Shown: positions 35,267-43,597 of the stretch, in pieces
How the letters are laid out: each line of letters opens with the position of its first letter
Position numbering within the stretch: the first letter of the stretch is position 1
Assembly (NCBI GenBank): GCA_963678275.1
Contig: OY782765.1
Location: 5,022,001 to 5,086,000 of the forward strand
Direction of reading: 5' to 3'
Source of the DNA: G963677445 sp963678275
Lineage (GTDB): Bacteria; Bacteroidota; Ignavibacteria; Ignavibacteriales; Melioribacteraceae
Length of the DNA: 64,000 nt
Notes under the pieces: generated by a model
What the model was told of the DNA's origin: nothing
Databases searched by the model: none
Seen by the model: the letters and a program-made list of their open reading frames with translations, nothing else
Program-made: the position numbers and the translations under genes

Positions 35267-37342
35267 TTGGCGGGAAAATTGGAAAACGAAAAAATAAGGC
35301 CGGTAAAAATAATAAGCGACCATACAGACGCCAAAGAAAAAAAACTCGCGTTTGGCTTTGAAAACTATGCCAATGCTATTGCCGAGCTAATTGCCACTAA
35401 AAATAATAAAACCCCTTTTACTCTTGGAATATCGGGGGAGTGGGGAGCGGGCAAAACCACCCTTATGAAAGCTGTTGAGGATAAGTTAAAGGAGGAGTTC
35501 AACAAGGAGAATGGAAACGGGGATTTCAGGAGGGTAAAGACCGTATGGTTCCAGTCGTGGAAGTATAAGGATGAAGATGAGGTTTTGGCCGCGCTGCTTG
35601 ACGTTATATTAAAAGAGATGAAAAAGAATACAACTTTTTGGGAAGGTTTGGGAGATAAAGCTGACAAAATAGTTAAAAGCATAAATACAAGAAAACTAAT
35701 CTCATTCCTTACGTCAAAGACAATTCAGGTGGATTTGACACAATTTTTTGATGAATTGAAAGGGGACAATGCCGATTTTAAGGATTTCCTCTCGTTCTAT
35801 GATACGTTTAAAGAAACTTTTGAAGAACTCTTATGGAAATATCTTGGTGTAAATAAAAAGGGTGTAGAGGATAAAAGGGATGAACATGCGGCGCTCGTTA
35901 TTTTTATTGATGATATGGACCGCTGTCCCGCGCCCAAAATAATTAAAATGCTGGAAACGATTAAACTTTTTATGGACCACCCCGGCTGTGTTTTTGTGCT
36001 GGGCGCCGCGAGGGGCATAATAGAAAAAGCGCTTGAAAATGAAACAAAATATTCCAAAACTGACGCGGTGGAATTCCTTGATAAAATAATTCAGATAAAT
36101 TTTCCGCTGCCGAAAAAAATTAAGGATAATTCGGAGAAATTTATTAAAGACCTGGAAGAAAAACTTGACGCTAAATTAGATGATGAAATACTGAAAATCA
36201 TTTTCCCTGTAATGGAAAATAATCCCCGCAAAATTATTACTCTGTTTAATGATGTTAGTCTGCATACAAGGATATTTGAGCATGAGAATCATGAGAGTGT
36301 GAACATTACTTTTGAAAAGCTTATTTTATGGAAAACTCTTGAAAAATATGACAGGGTGTTTTTTAACCGGGAAATAATTGAGTGGGAAAATTATGAATTG
36401 TTTCGTGAGGATATTGGGACTTATGGGCAAATAACAGAAGAAGAAAAGAAGGATGACGAAAAAGCGAAGAAGGCGCTGAACAAACCGGACTTATTAAGGT
36501 ACCTGAAAGATGGGAAAACAGTTCCGCTAATAAACGCTCTCTCGATTGAAAAAAATGAACATAATGTGCTTGCCACACACAGCATTTCCATTCAGGAGGA
36601 AAAAACCGAAGAGGAGCGGAGAGAGGAGGAGAGAGAATATACTCTTGAGAATGAAAAGGATTTCCCCGAAAGGGAAGATTACAAAGAATTTGTTCATGTT
36701 GAAGGTGGAGAATATGATCTTGAGGATATTGGAAGAAAAGAGATAAAACCATTCGAAATCGGGAAATACCCGGTAACGAACAGATGGTTTGAAGAGTTTA
36801 TTCGGGCAGGGGGATATAATAAGAAAGAATTTTGGTCTGATGAAGGATGGAAGTGGAAAAATGATAACAGTATTAAGGAGCCGGAATATTGGAATGATAA
36901 AAAATTCAACCACCCCGCGCAGCCTGCAGTGGGAGTATGCTGGTACGAGGCTGAAGCTTTTTGTAAATGGCTGAGTAAAGAAAGCGGAAAAAAATACCGG
37001 CTGCCAAATGAATTTGAGTGGCAGGCAGCCGCCGGCGGGAAAGAAGGGAGGAAATATCCCTGGGGAAATGAATGGGATAAAAATAAGTGTAATAATGGAG
37101 AGCTTGACATAGGCAGAACAACAAAAGTTGGTTTTTTCAGCACAGGAAAAACACCTGATAATATTTATGATATTGCAGGCAATGTTTGGGAGTGGACGAA
37201 TACCAAAAACGAGCATGCCCGTTTTATGCGCGGCGGCGGCTGGGGCTATGTTGCTGAGCGCTGCCGTGTTGCGGACCGTCTCAGGTATCACGCTGGGTAT
37301 CGCCGCGACGATATTGGCTTCCGCCTTGCCCTTAGTTTATAA
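35267..37342 (+). CDS. KAP-type P-loop NTPase with C-terminal FGE-sulfatase-like domain and DGR-type variable end
   Basis: NTPase of up to 691 aa. The KAP-type domain (about 25-340) has Walker A GISGEWGAGKTTLMKA (about 50-65), VWFQSWKY, and Walker B LVIFIDDMDRCPA (about 208). The membrane helices usual in KAP proteins are not seen, so it is probably cytoplasmic or acts with its membrane-anchored neighbour. A charged Glu-rich linker (about 445-470) leads to a full FGE-sulfatase-like domain (FVHVEGGEYDLEDIG, KYPVTNRWFEEF, YRLPNEFEWQAAAGG, GNVWEWTNT) ending in the variable segment RGGGWGY to GFRLALSL. The start is uncertain: TTG at 35267 or 35279; no ATG lies before the Walker A. It forms a two-gene operon with the NACHT-like gene. 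Confidence 0.85.
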   Translation: MAGKLENEKIRPVKIISDHTDAKEKKLAFGFENYANAIAELIATKNNKTPFTLGISGEWGAGKTTLMKAVEDKLKEEFNKENGNGDFRRVKTVWFQSWKYKDEDEVLAALLDVILKEMKKNTTFWEGLGDKADKIVKSINTRKLISFLTSKTIQVDLTQFFDELKGDNADFKDFLSFYDTFKETFEELLWKYLGVNKKGVEDKRDEHAALVIFIDDMDRCPAPKIIKMLETIKLFMDHPGCVFVLGAARGIIEKALENETKYSKTDAVEFLDKIIQINFPLPKKIKDNSEKFIKDLEEKLDAKLDDEILKIIFPVMENNPRKIITLFNDVSLHTRIFEHENHESVNITFEKLILWKTLEKYDRVFFNREIIEWENYELFREDIGTYGQITEEEKKDDEKAKKALNKPDLLRYLKDGKTVPLINALSIEKNEHNVLATHSISIQEEKTEEERREEEREYTLENEKDFPEREDYKEFVHVEGGEYDLEDIGRKEIKPFEIGKYPVTNRWFEEFIRAGGYNKKEFWSDEGWKWKNDNSIKEPEYWNDKKFNHPAQPAVGVCWYEAEAFCKWLSKESGKKYRLPNEFEWQAAAGGKEGRKYPWGNEWDKNKCNNGELDIGRTTKVGFFSTGKTPDNIYDIAGNVWEWTNTKNEHARFMRGGGWGYVAERCRVADRLRYHAGYRRDDIGFRLALSL

Positions 37343-37345
37343 CGG
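37229..37345 (+). repeat. DGR-type variable repeat VR2
   Basis: Partner of VR1 (35128-35244): same length, same position at the gene end, 21 mismatches, 15 of the 18 core mismatches in codon positions 1 or 2. In eight of the 21 mismatches one copy has A; all are compatible with A in a common template. The template is not in the window. Confidence 0.75.
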
Positions 37346-37720
37346 CTATCCGGCATTGAGCTTAAAAGAGCTTTTTCAGTTTGAGTGAGCAAGGGAGTAC
37401 AGCGGAGCGGCGACCGGCGAAGGAAAGGAAGAGCAGGCGGGCCCTCCCGCGCCACAAAAAAGCTCCGGCGGGTAAAAAAAACGCCAAACGAGAGGGTGAT
37501 GACGGCAGTTAACAACAAGGAACACAAAGAAGGCGCAATGAGCGGGAAGAAAAAATGCCGTAAAAACTCTAAAGCACAAATTCCTGTGAAAAGAACTTTA
37601 TTCTTTAATCTTTGAACCTTCCAGGCAACAAGAATATATTTGAGAGAAAAAGCCAGTCTTTTTTTTACGAATATTTTGACTTCTTACCGGATTATGGACA
37701 TCTCAAGTTAGATCAAACCC

Positions 37721-37931
37721 CTCCCATCCTCCCCTTAACATCTTAAGGGGAGGGGATTTCGATCTTTCATTATTGAAGAGTTTTCGCGAAGGTAATAATT
37801 ATAATTGTTGCTGATGAATTTGAAATTAGATATTATTCCCAAATGGGGACTCCATAACAGCCGGGATTAAATTAAAAAGCATTCAGTCTTATAAATCCCT
37901 TCGAAATCCAAATCGGTTTTTATCTCATGCG
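37721..37931. repeat. Direct repeat R1, right copy, after the NTPase pair
   Basis: Same-orientation partner of 31666-31873. Confidence 0.88.
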
Positions 37932-38139
37932 GCGAAACGAAACCAGCGACTTCAGGTCTAATTTGACCTACATCAGATTCCGGCCTGCCTGCCTCTGGAT
38001 GGTCTTTTCGCAAAAGACGCAAAAAACCGGAATGATAAATAATTGGTAATACCTGGGGAAAGTCAATTCCTAATTCGTAATTCGTAATTCCTCATTATCT
38101 CTGGCTTGCCAGTTTATGATTAATCCATAAGGAGTTAAA

Positions 38140-38390
38140 TTCTACGCAAAATGGCAAAATTTTTATTTGACCATTAATGTACTGGTGAATTCTGTCGTCC
38201 CTGGCGGGACTTTTTCTAAATAATAATGATTATCAACAAGTAAATATTAAATCAGATTAATGTGAATCCCGGCAGGAATGAAAGAGAATAGCCCCTATTT
38301 AAAAATAGGGGAAAATGTATAAAGAGTGGTAAATAAGTCCCGGTAGGGACGACAGAATTAGTTTGTTTCTGGCTTCGCCAGTTTATGATT
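38140..38390. repeat. Direct repeat R2, right copy, after the NTPase pair
   Basis: Same-orientation partner of 32690-33010 with about 90 bp missing from the middle of the first hairpin group. Confidence 0.88.
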
Positions 38391-38515
38391 AAGATTATTG
38401 TGGAATTATCTACCGGAATAAATTACCACTGAATTTTTGGGGCTGTTAAAAGAGCCTGTATTCGCCATTTTTTTTAGCACAGTTTTTGCATTACTAATTA
38501 AAAAGCGGAGAATTT

Positions 38516-39010
38516 ATGGGAACAGGACAGACAATGATGACTCTCGGCGCGCTGATGCTGATGTCGGCGCTGATACTCAGAATAAATGGCAGTTTGCTTT
38601 TTTCCGATTCGGAAATGTACGATTCAAAGTTTGGGGTGCTCGCGGTATCCCTGGCGACTTCAATTATTGAAGAGGCCAACAGTAAAACATATGACGAGGC
38701 TACAAGTCTGGTCAGTATTGTAAATGTGAATGATCTTACGTCAACAGAAAACCTGGGGCCTGAATGGGGGGAATCATATCCTGATTTTGATGATTTTGAT
38801 GATTTCGACGGATTCGCCCGGATTGACTCTACAATTCCATCGGCTATTTTCAGCATGAGCTGCGATGTTGATTATGTTGCCAGCAATAACCTGGATGGAA
38901 TATCCAACTCGCCAACCTGGCATAAAAGAATTACTGTCGCTGTAACAAGCCAGTCGATGGAGGATACCATCAGGCTGCAGTCAATATTCAGTTATTGGTT
39001 TTTCAGGTGA
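38516..39010 (+). CDS. Pilin-like protein, first of three
   Basis: 164-aa protein with a short N terminus and one hydrophobic helix (MMTLGALMLMSALILRI) followed by a globular part, the shape of a minor type IV pilin or type II pseudopilin. There is no clear prepilin peptidase site (Gly before Phe/Met-Thr-Leu-Glu); the Glu5 of pilins is not seen, so this is an architectural call. A low-complexity FDDFDDFDGF stretch lies near the middle. GCGGAG precedes the ATG. The next gene starts 4 bp after its stop. Confidence 0.65.
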   Translation: MGTGQTMMTLGALMLMSALILRINGSLLFSDSEMYDSKFGVLAVSLATSIIEEANSKTYDEATSLVSIVNVNDLTSTENLGPEWGESYPDFDDFDDFDGFARIDSTIPSAIFSMSCDVDYVASNNLDGISNSPTWHKRITVAVTSQSMEDTIRLQSIFSYWFFR

Positions 39011-39014
39011 TAAT

Positions 39015-39614
39015 ATGGGACTAAATACATTAATAGATATACTGGGATCCACAATTATCGGCGGCATTTTGATGCTCACATTATTCAGAATGCAGGACCG
39101 CGCTATTGAAAGCACTTACGATAAAAACGGCGAATTGATCGCGCAGACCAGTCTTGTGAGTCTTGTGGAGGTTCTCGAAAGAGATTTCAGAAAGATAGGT
39201 TTCTGCACTGACTGGAAAAAAATTCCGGTTCCATCAAAATCGATAATCACAGCCGATTCATCGAGCATCTCATTCCTGACCGATACTGATGAAGATGGAA
39301 ATGTTGACACCCTTCATTATTATCTTGGCGGAACCGCCGAACTGAGCAGCACTCCTCACCCGAATGACCAGGTATTATACAGAGTTGTTAACAGTGATCC
39401 CCCCAAAGGTTCCAACCTGGGTGTAACACAATTCGACCTGATCTATTTTAATGTCCTGGGTGATACAATCGCTCCTCCTGTAATCAACCCGGGTGAGATA
39501 TTTATTATGCAGATCAACATAACTGTTGAAAATGTTTATTCCTATGGGGGCAATTATTCTTCGGTATTCTGGAGGCAGATGAGACTTTCAGCAAGAAATC
39601 TCAGGAACAGGTGA
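39015..39614 (+). CDS. Pilin-like protein, second of three (PilW/GspJ-like)
   Basis: 199-aa protein with an N-terminal membrane helix (IDILGSTIIGGILMLTLF) and a beta-rich domain, resembling PilW/PulJ-type minor pilins: LVEVLERDFRKIGFC then a strand-rich part with SSISFLTDTDEDG. It sits 4 bp after the first and 4 bp before the third gene, so the three products are probably made together and may assemble as one tip complex. No core pilus genes are within the window. Confidence 0.65.
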   Translation: MGLNTLIDILGSTIIGGILMLTLFRMQDRAIESTYDKNGELIAQTSLVSLVEVLERDFRKIGFCTDWKKIPVPSKSIITADSSSISFLTDTDEDGNVDTLHYYLGGTAELSSTPHPNDQVLYRVVNSDPPKGSNLGVTQFDLIYFNVLGDTIAPPVINPGEIFIMQINITVENVYSYGGNYSSVFWRQMRLSARNLRNR

Positions 39615-39618
39615 TATT

Positions 39619-40845
39619 ATGGGTGGAAAAGCGTCATTATTTCTCGTAGGAGGTTTCAGCCTCATAATTCTGGTTTTTACCATGAATATAAATAAAATGT
39701 CTACCAGTTCGGTGGATAATTTTTCGAACTATTATAATGGAACAATGGCGCATAATATAGCAGTAAGCGCCGCGAATTTAGCATCAAGTGAACTATTCCG
39801 CAGTTCTTCATGGCATTCGGGATATTCCGATGTCGATTTTTCAGGGGGTAAGATAAATGTTTCGGTAGTAACCATAGACGCGGATGAGGATATAAAACAA
39901 ATTACGGCAACCGGCACTTTTAATGGAGTATCAAAAACTGTAAGGGTGAGGTTAAAACCAAGCCAGTATTCCAAATTTGCCTATTTCTCAACTGACGAAC
40001 CGAGCAATGTTTACTGGACCACAGGTGATACTGTCTGGGGACCGCTGCACCTGCAGGATTACCTGAGGGTCTCCAACAGTCCTGTTTTTATGGGGAAGGT
40101 AACTACAAAAAAAAGGATAGTCTATTACCATGGAAAGGATTATGATACCCCCAAATTTTATGGCGGATTTGAGAAAGGGGTTGATATGGATTTTCCGGAT
40201 GATAAAATTCAGAATTATGAGACAATGGCTGATACCGGCGGGCATAAATTTGCGGGGCACGATACTGTTTATATGCAGATGAAAGCAGACAGCATGACTT
40301 ACAAATATGCCTGGAATGGAGCGGATACAACAGTTTACCTCCCCACATTCGCCCCAAATGGTTTGATCTGCGTTGAAGATGGCAACATAAGAATAAAAGG
40401 AGTAGTTCAGGGGCAGTACAGTGTAATCGCTTCGGGGCCGACTCCTCTCGGAAGTATCTGGATTGATGATGATTTGACTTATTATAATGACCCCGCGTCG
40501 AATCCCAACTCAACTGATATGCTCGGACTAATGGCGCGAAACTGGGTCCTCGTGGCGGATAATCCGGCGAATAACACAGATGTTGAAATAAATGCCGCGA
40601 TATTTTGTGAAAAGGAGGGATTTATGGCTGAAAATTACGCGTCAAGACCTGTGGCGGGACAGATAAAATTATTAGGCGGAATTTCGCAGAAAAAAAGGCA
40701 GTATGTCGGGACCTTTAATCCCTGGACCGGAAGCATGGTATCCGGTTTTAATAAACGTTATGTTTATGATGAAAGGCTGATGCTTATTGGTCCCCCGAAA
40801 TTTCCCGGAACAGACAGTTATGAAATTATCTCCTGGTATGAGTAG
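39619..40845 (+). CDS. DUF4900-like protein, third of the pilin-like operon
   Basis: 408-aa protein with an N-terminal membrane helix (ASLFLVGGFSLIILVFTM) and a long extracytoplasmic region that resembles the DUF4900/PilX-like proteins found near type IV pilus genes in Bacteroidota-type genomes: SKFAYFSTDEPSNVYW, GPLHLQDYLRVSNSPVF, LGLMARNWVLVADN, AAIFCEKEGFMAENY. Probably a pilus-associated or envelope protein. It is the last gene of the operon, followed 15 bp later by a very strong terminator. Confidence 0.75.
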   Translation: MGGKASLFLVGGFSLIILVFTMNINKMSTSSVDNFSNYYNGTMAHNIAVSAANLASSELFRSSSWHSGYSDVDFSGGKINVSVVTIDADEDIKQITATGTFNGVSKTVRVRLKPSQYSKFAYFSTDEPSNVYWTTGDTVWGPLHLQDYLRVSNSPVFMGKVTTKKRIVYYHGKDYDTPKFYGGFEKGVDMDFPDDKIQNYETMADTGGHKFAGHDTVYMQMKADSMTYKYAWNGADTTVYLPTFAPNGLICVEDGNIRIKGVVQGQYSVIASGPTPLGSIWIDDDLTYYNDPASNPNSTDMLGLMARNWVLVADNPANNTDVEINAAIFCEKEGFMAENYASRPVAGQIKLLGGISQKKRQYVGTFNPWTGSMVSGFNKRYVYDERLMLIGPPKFPGTDSYEIISWYE

Positions 40846-40860
40846 ATCTCCATCTCCTGA

Positions 40861-40902
40861 AATCAGCGGCGTCCACCCCCGGCGCCGCTGATTTTTTTTT
40901 TA
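40861..40902 (+). terminator. Strong rho-independent terminator after the pilin-like operon
   Basis: Perfect 11-bp stem AATCAGCGGCG/CGCCGCTGATT (40861-40871 with 40883-40893) followed by a run of ten T. Confidence 0.95.
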
Positions 40903-41041
40903 TCAATCACAGGAAAAATCACCGGTAAACAATTATAGATTCAAATTAATAATTAATAATGAACAATTAATAATTTAAAGGATAAGGTAAGTTCAAGAGT
41001 AAAAATATTGCAAAAACACAGGCCGCAAAAACACAACATAA

Positions 41042-41069
41042 ATTACGAATTACGAATTACGAATTACGA
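41042..41069. repeat. Short ATTACGA heptamer array, 4 units
   Basis: Four perfect ATTACGA units followed by a degenerate fifth (ATTAAGA). Same unit as the array at 4767-4836. Confidence 0.9.
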
Positions 41070-41373
41070 ATTAAGAGTTTGTGCAGGGGAAGAAACCTTA
41101 TTTTGATTTTTTGACCTTGGTAACATAAGAAGCCACTCATTAAACTAAACCTTATTAACCCTAAGCTGGCAAAGCCAGAACCAAAAAGAAATTCAGAAAA
41201 AAAACGTTCTCGTTCTCGTAATCGTCCTCATACTCGGCTTTTTTCTATGGCGAATTTTTCGAGTACGATAACGAGTACTGCTTCGCTCCCAGAGGGATGT
41301 GCCATGAGTACGAGTATGACTATTTAAATCAATTCAATATTCTGCCATAAAAAGCAAGAATATTATTGTTAAG

Positions 41374-42309
41374 TCGCCTAAATTTTCCCCAGGCAGAGCC
41401 TGTGGAAAACACCCTATCGGGGAAAACTATTTATTCAATAAAAAGTTAAACTCTACGCAAATTGGTAAGTAATTTATCAACAAGTTGAAAGTTTAATGCC
41501 AGGTAAAAGTTTTGTGATTACTCGAGATGAATCCTCCCCCGTCCCCGACGAAAAACACATCGGGGCCACCCCCTTGCTTGCATCCCCATGGGGCCGGCGG
41601 GGGACATTCTGATTACTTGGATTTGTCGATAAATATCCCCCTTCGGAGGGGGTGGATTCAAAGTGTTTTTCTTTGAAGACGGGGGAGGACTATCCTTGAG
41701 CTAACCGATAACTTTTCTTTTTCTGACTCTTTCAGCTTATGGATTTTGAATCGCGGCCTGATTATCGGCAACATGTTATTGGCGGGCTTTTTGACAAATT
41801 TTCCTCTCCGGATTATCCTCAACATGTTGGCGTTAGTGTGGTGATAAGAGCCTAAATTTTCCCCAGGCATAGCTTGAGGAAAAGCTCCAAAGGGGAAGAT
41901 TCCCAGGCAAAACGGGAGGCTATTTATTCAATAAGAAGTTAAATTCTACGCTAATTGGTAAGAAATTTATCAGCAGTTAGAAAGTTTTATTGCCAGGTAA
42001 AAGTTTTGTAATTACTCGAGGTGAATCCTCCCCCGACCTCCGGCAAAAGACGACCGGAGGCCACCCCCTCCGAAGGGGGACATTGTGTCTTTTATCCCCC
42101 TTTGGAGGGGGTGGATTCAAAGTGTTTTTCTTTGAAGACGGGGGAGGACTATCCTTGAGCTGATCGATAACTTTTCTTTTCCTGACTCCATCGGCTTATG
42201 GTTTTTGAATCGCGGCTTAATTATCGGCAACATGTTATTGGCGGGCTTTTTGACAAATTTTGCTCCCTGGATTATCCTCAACATGTTGGCGTTAGTGTGG
42301 TGATAAGAG
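41374..42309. repeat. Tandem duplication of a roughly 470-bp noncoding unit
   Basis: Copy 1 is about 41374-41848 and copy 2 about 41849-42309. Both contain TAAATTTTCCCCAGGCA, GATGAATCCTCCCCC-type and GACGGGGGAGGACTATCCTT segments, and CGGCAACATGTTATTGGCGG, in the same order. The C/G blocks of one copy can pair (TCCTCCCCC with GGGGGAGGA). Copies differ most inside the C/G-rich middle. The remainder of 40903-42629 holds a GTCCC hairpin group at 42420-42530, REP-like copies and the CTCGTTCTCGTAATCGTCCT low-complexity stretch. No gene supported. Confidence 0.85.
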
Positions 42310-42629
42310 CCTATTTAGTTATCCGGGGATTGAGTCACAGATTGGGATTAAGATTATTCCGTAAGGAGTCAAACTCTACGCAAAAAGGCAAAATTATATT
42401 TTACGGGGTAATTCTGTCTGCCTGTTCGCCGCGGAGAATCCCTGGCGGGACTTTTGATCAACTTCTTAACTTATTTCCCCACAATGAATTGCGGGGCTAT
42501 TATCTGTCGTCCCTGACGGGACTTTTTTTGGGATTTTGAAGTTATCTTAAAGAAAAATTGCTGGTTCTTATCTCTTCACTCTCCACTAACTACTTTTTGT
42601 TTCTGGCTTGCCGGCTGAGGATTATGATT

Positions 42630-43376
42630 TTAAAAGACGCCGAGCATTTTGAGGGACATTATAAATACCGCGATGATGAGTATCCACCTGATAAGTTTTT
42701 CCCCTTTTTTTACCGAGAGTTTTGCCGACCACCAGGCGCCTATGGCCATGCCGGCGGCGAGACTTAAACCATATGTCCAGTTGACATTGCCTGTCCAGAT
42801 GAATATCGCTAACGCGGGGATTGTATAAAAAAGAATAATAAATACTTTATGAACATTTACTCGAAGCAGATTTATTTGCAGCAGATAATATAAAGCGGAC
42901 ATTAAGATGAATCCTACCCCCACCTGAATAAAACCTCCATAAAAACCTATCCCTGTCATAGCGAGATAAGCAGGCCAGCCGGTTTTATCTTTGATATCTG
43001 TTTTAGCGAGTTTTTTTCGCGGGATAACCATTGAAATAATAATTCCTATCATTACAATGCCGAGTATAGTCTGGAAAAGCTCATCGCCGATTCTTACTGA
43101 AAGCAGCGCCCCGATAATCGCACCGGGTAATGTGAATGCCGAAAGCTTAAGACTTGTTTTAAACTCCGATTGTTTTTCGGAATCGAAGGACTTCACTGCC
43201 GATAAATTCTGTGTGAAAATAGCGATCCGGTTGGTTCCGTTGGCGACCGCCGCGTCGAGACCGAGGAAAATTAGTGTCGGCAGGGTTAGAGTTGAACCTC
43301 CGCCGGCCATAACATTTATAAATCCGGCGGCAATGCCTACTCCGAAAAGAATAAGAAGGGGGTATATATCAGCCAT
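42630..43376 (-). CDS. TauE/SafE family membrane permease
   Basis: Inner-membrane protein of 248 aa with about seven to eight hydrophobic helices. The TauE/SafE family (DUF81) exports or imports small sulfur-containing or organic anions; the substrate here is unknown. Family features: N-terminal GIAAGFINVMAGGGSTLTLP, and the second-half repeat GFYGGFIQVGVGFILMSAL. Length and topology are normal. It is separated from the next minus-strand operon by 221 bp, so it is probably its own unit. The ATG at 43374-43376 has only a weak ribosome binding site. Confidence 0.9.
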   Translation of the reverse strand: MADIYPLLILFGVGIAAGFINVMAGGGSTLTLPTLIFLGLDAAVANGTNRIAIFTQNLSAVKSFDSEKQSEFKTSLKLSAFTLPGAIIGALLSVRIGDELFQTILGIVMIGIIISMVIPRKKLAKTDIKDKTGWPAYLAMTGIGFYGGFIQVGVGFILMSALYYLLQINLLRVNVHKVFIILFYTIPALAIFIWTGNVNWTYGLSLAAGMAIGAWWSAKLSVKKGEKLIRWILIIAVFIMSLKMLGVF

Positions 43377-43525
43377 AAAGTTACCATGATTTCAGAAAAT
43401 AAAAATGTAATATAAACATTCTAAACATTTTTAAATAATGGGAGTTCCTGACAATCCATATTTACGAACGGGGCGAAACGTTATACGTTAATAATTCAGT
43501 GGACATGCCTGTAATCCTCCGGGCG

Positions 43526-43553
43526 CCCGAACAAACGAAATTGAATGTTCGGG
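43526..43553 (-). terminator. Hairpin behind the seven-gene operon, possible terminator
   Basis: 8-bp perfect stem CCCGAACA/TGTTCGGG (43526-43533 with 43546-43553), 45 bp after the stop of the last operon gene. No T-run follows on the minus strand, so termination is uncertain. Confidence 0.4.
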
Positions 43554-43597
43554 TCATCTTTATTCTGATTAAGTCAGTTGGATGTTAAAATCTGGCG

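Larger units (their letters stand above)
37343..38515. other. Repeat-filled spacer after the NTPase pair
   Basis: The first 130 bp are unusually G/C-rich for a spacer, with a GCGGG/CCCGC hairpin (37438-37451) about 95 bp past VR2. Then follow the inverted relative of 16990-17190 (about 37590-37760), repeat R1 (37721-37931), a REP-like element near 38120 and repeat R2 (38140-38390). No gene is supported; the frame 37385-37615 has no ribosome binding site or family match and a biased Arg/Lys/Gly composition. Confidence 0.65.

Noticed and set aside
36527..37291. 254-aa frame on the minus strand
   Set aside because: Antisense shadow of the KAP-FGE gene; composition (Phe/Ser/Pro-rich) is typical of a reverse frame and there is no ribosome binding site.
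37385..37615. 76-aa basic frame after VR2
   Set aside because: No Shine-Dalgarno, Arg/Lys/Gly bias due to the purine-rich DNA, and its 3' half runs into a dispersed repeat.
33310..38515. DGR template repeat or reverse transcriptase inside the window
   Set aside because: I searched both strands by eye for a second match to the GGCTTCCGCC anchor with A-rich core and for a reverse transcriptase among the long frames; none was found. The DGR core must be elsewhere.
38437..38670. 77-aa frame overlapping the first pilin-like gene
   Set aside because: Out of frame with the pilin-like gene, which has the better ribosome binding site and a membrane helix.
41374..42309. Insertion sequence
   Set aside because: The two copies carry no transposase frame and no terminal inverted repeats; it is a plain tandem duplication.
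42198..42539. 113-aa frame
   Set aside because: Runs through copy 2 of the tandem duplication and a GTCCC hairpin group; codons reflect repeat sequence, not a gene.
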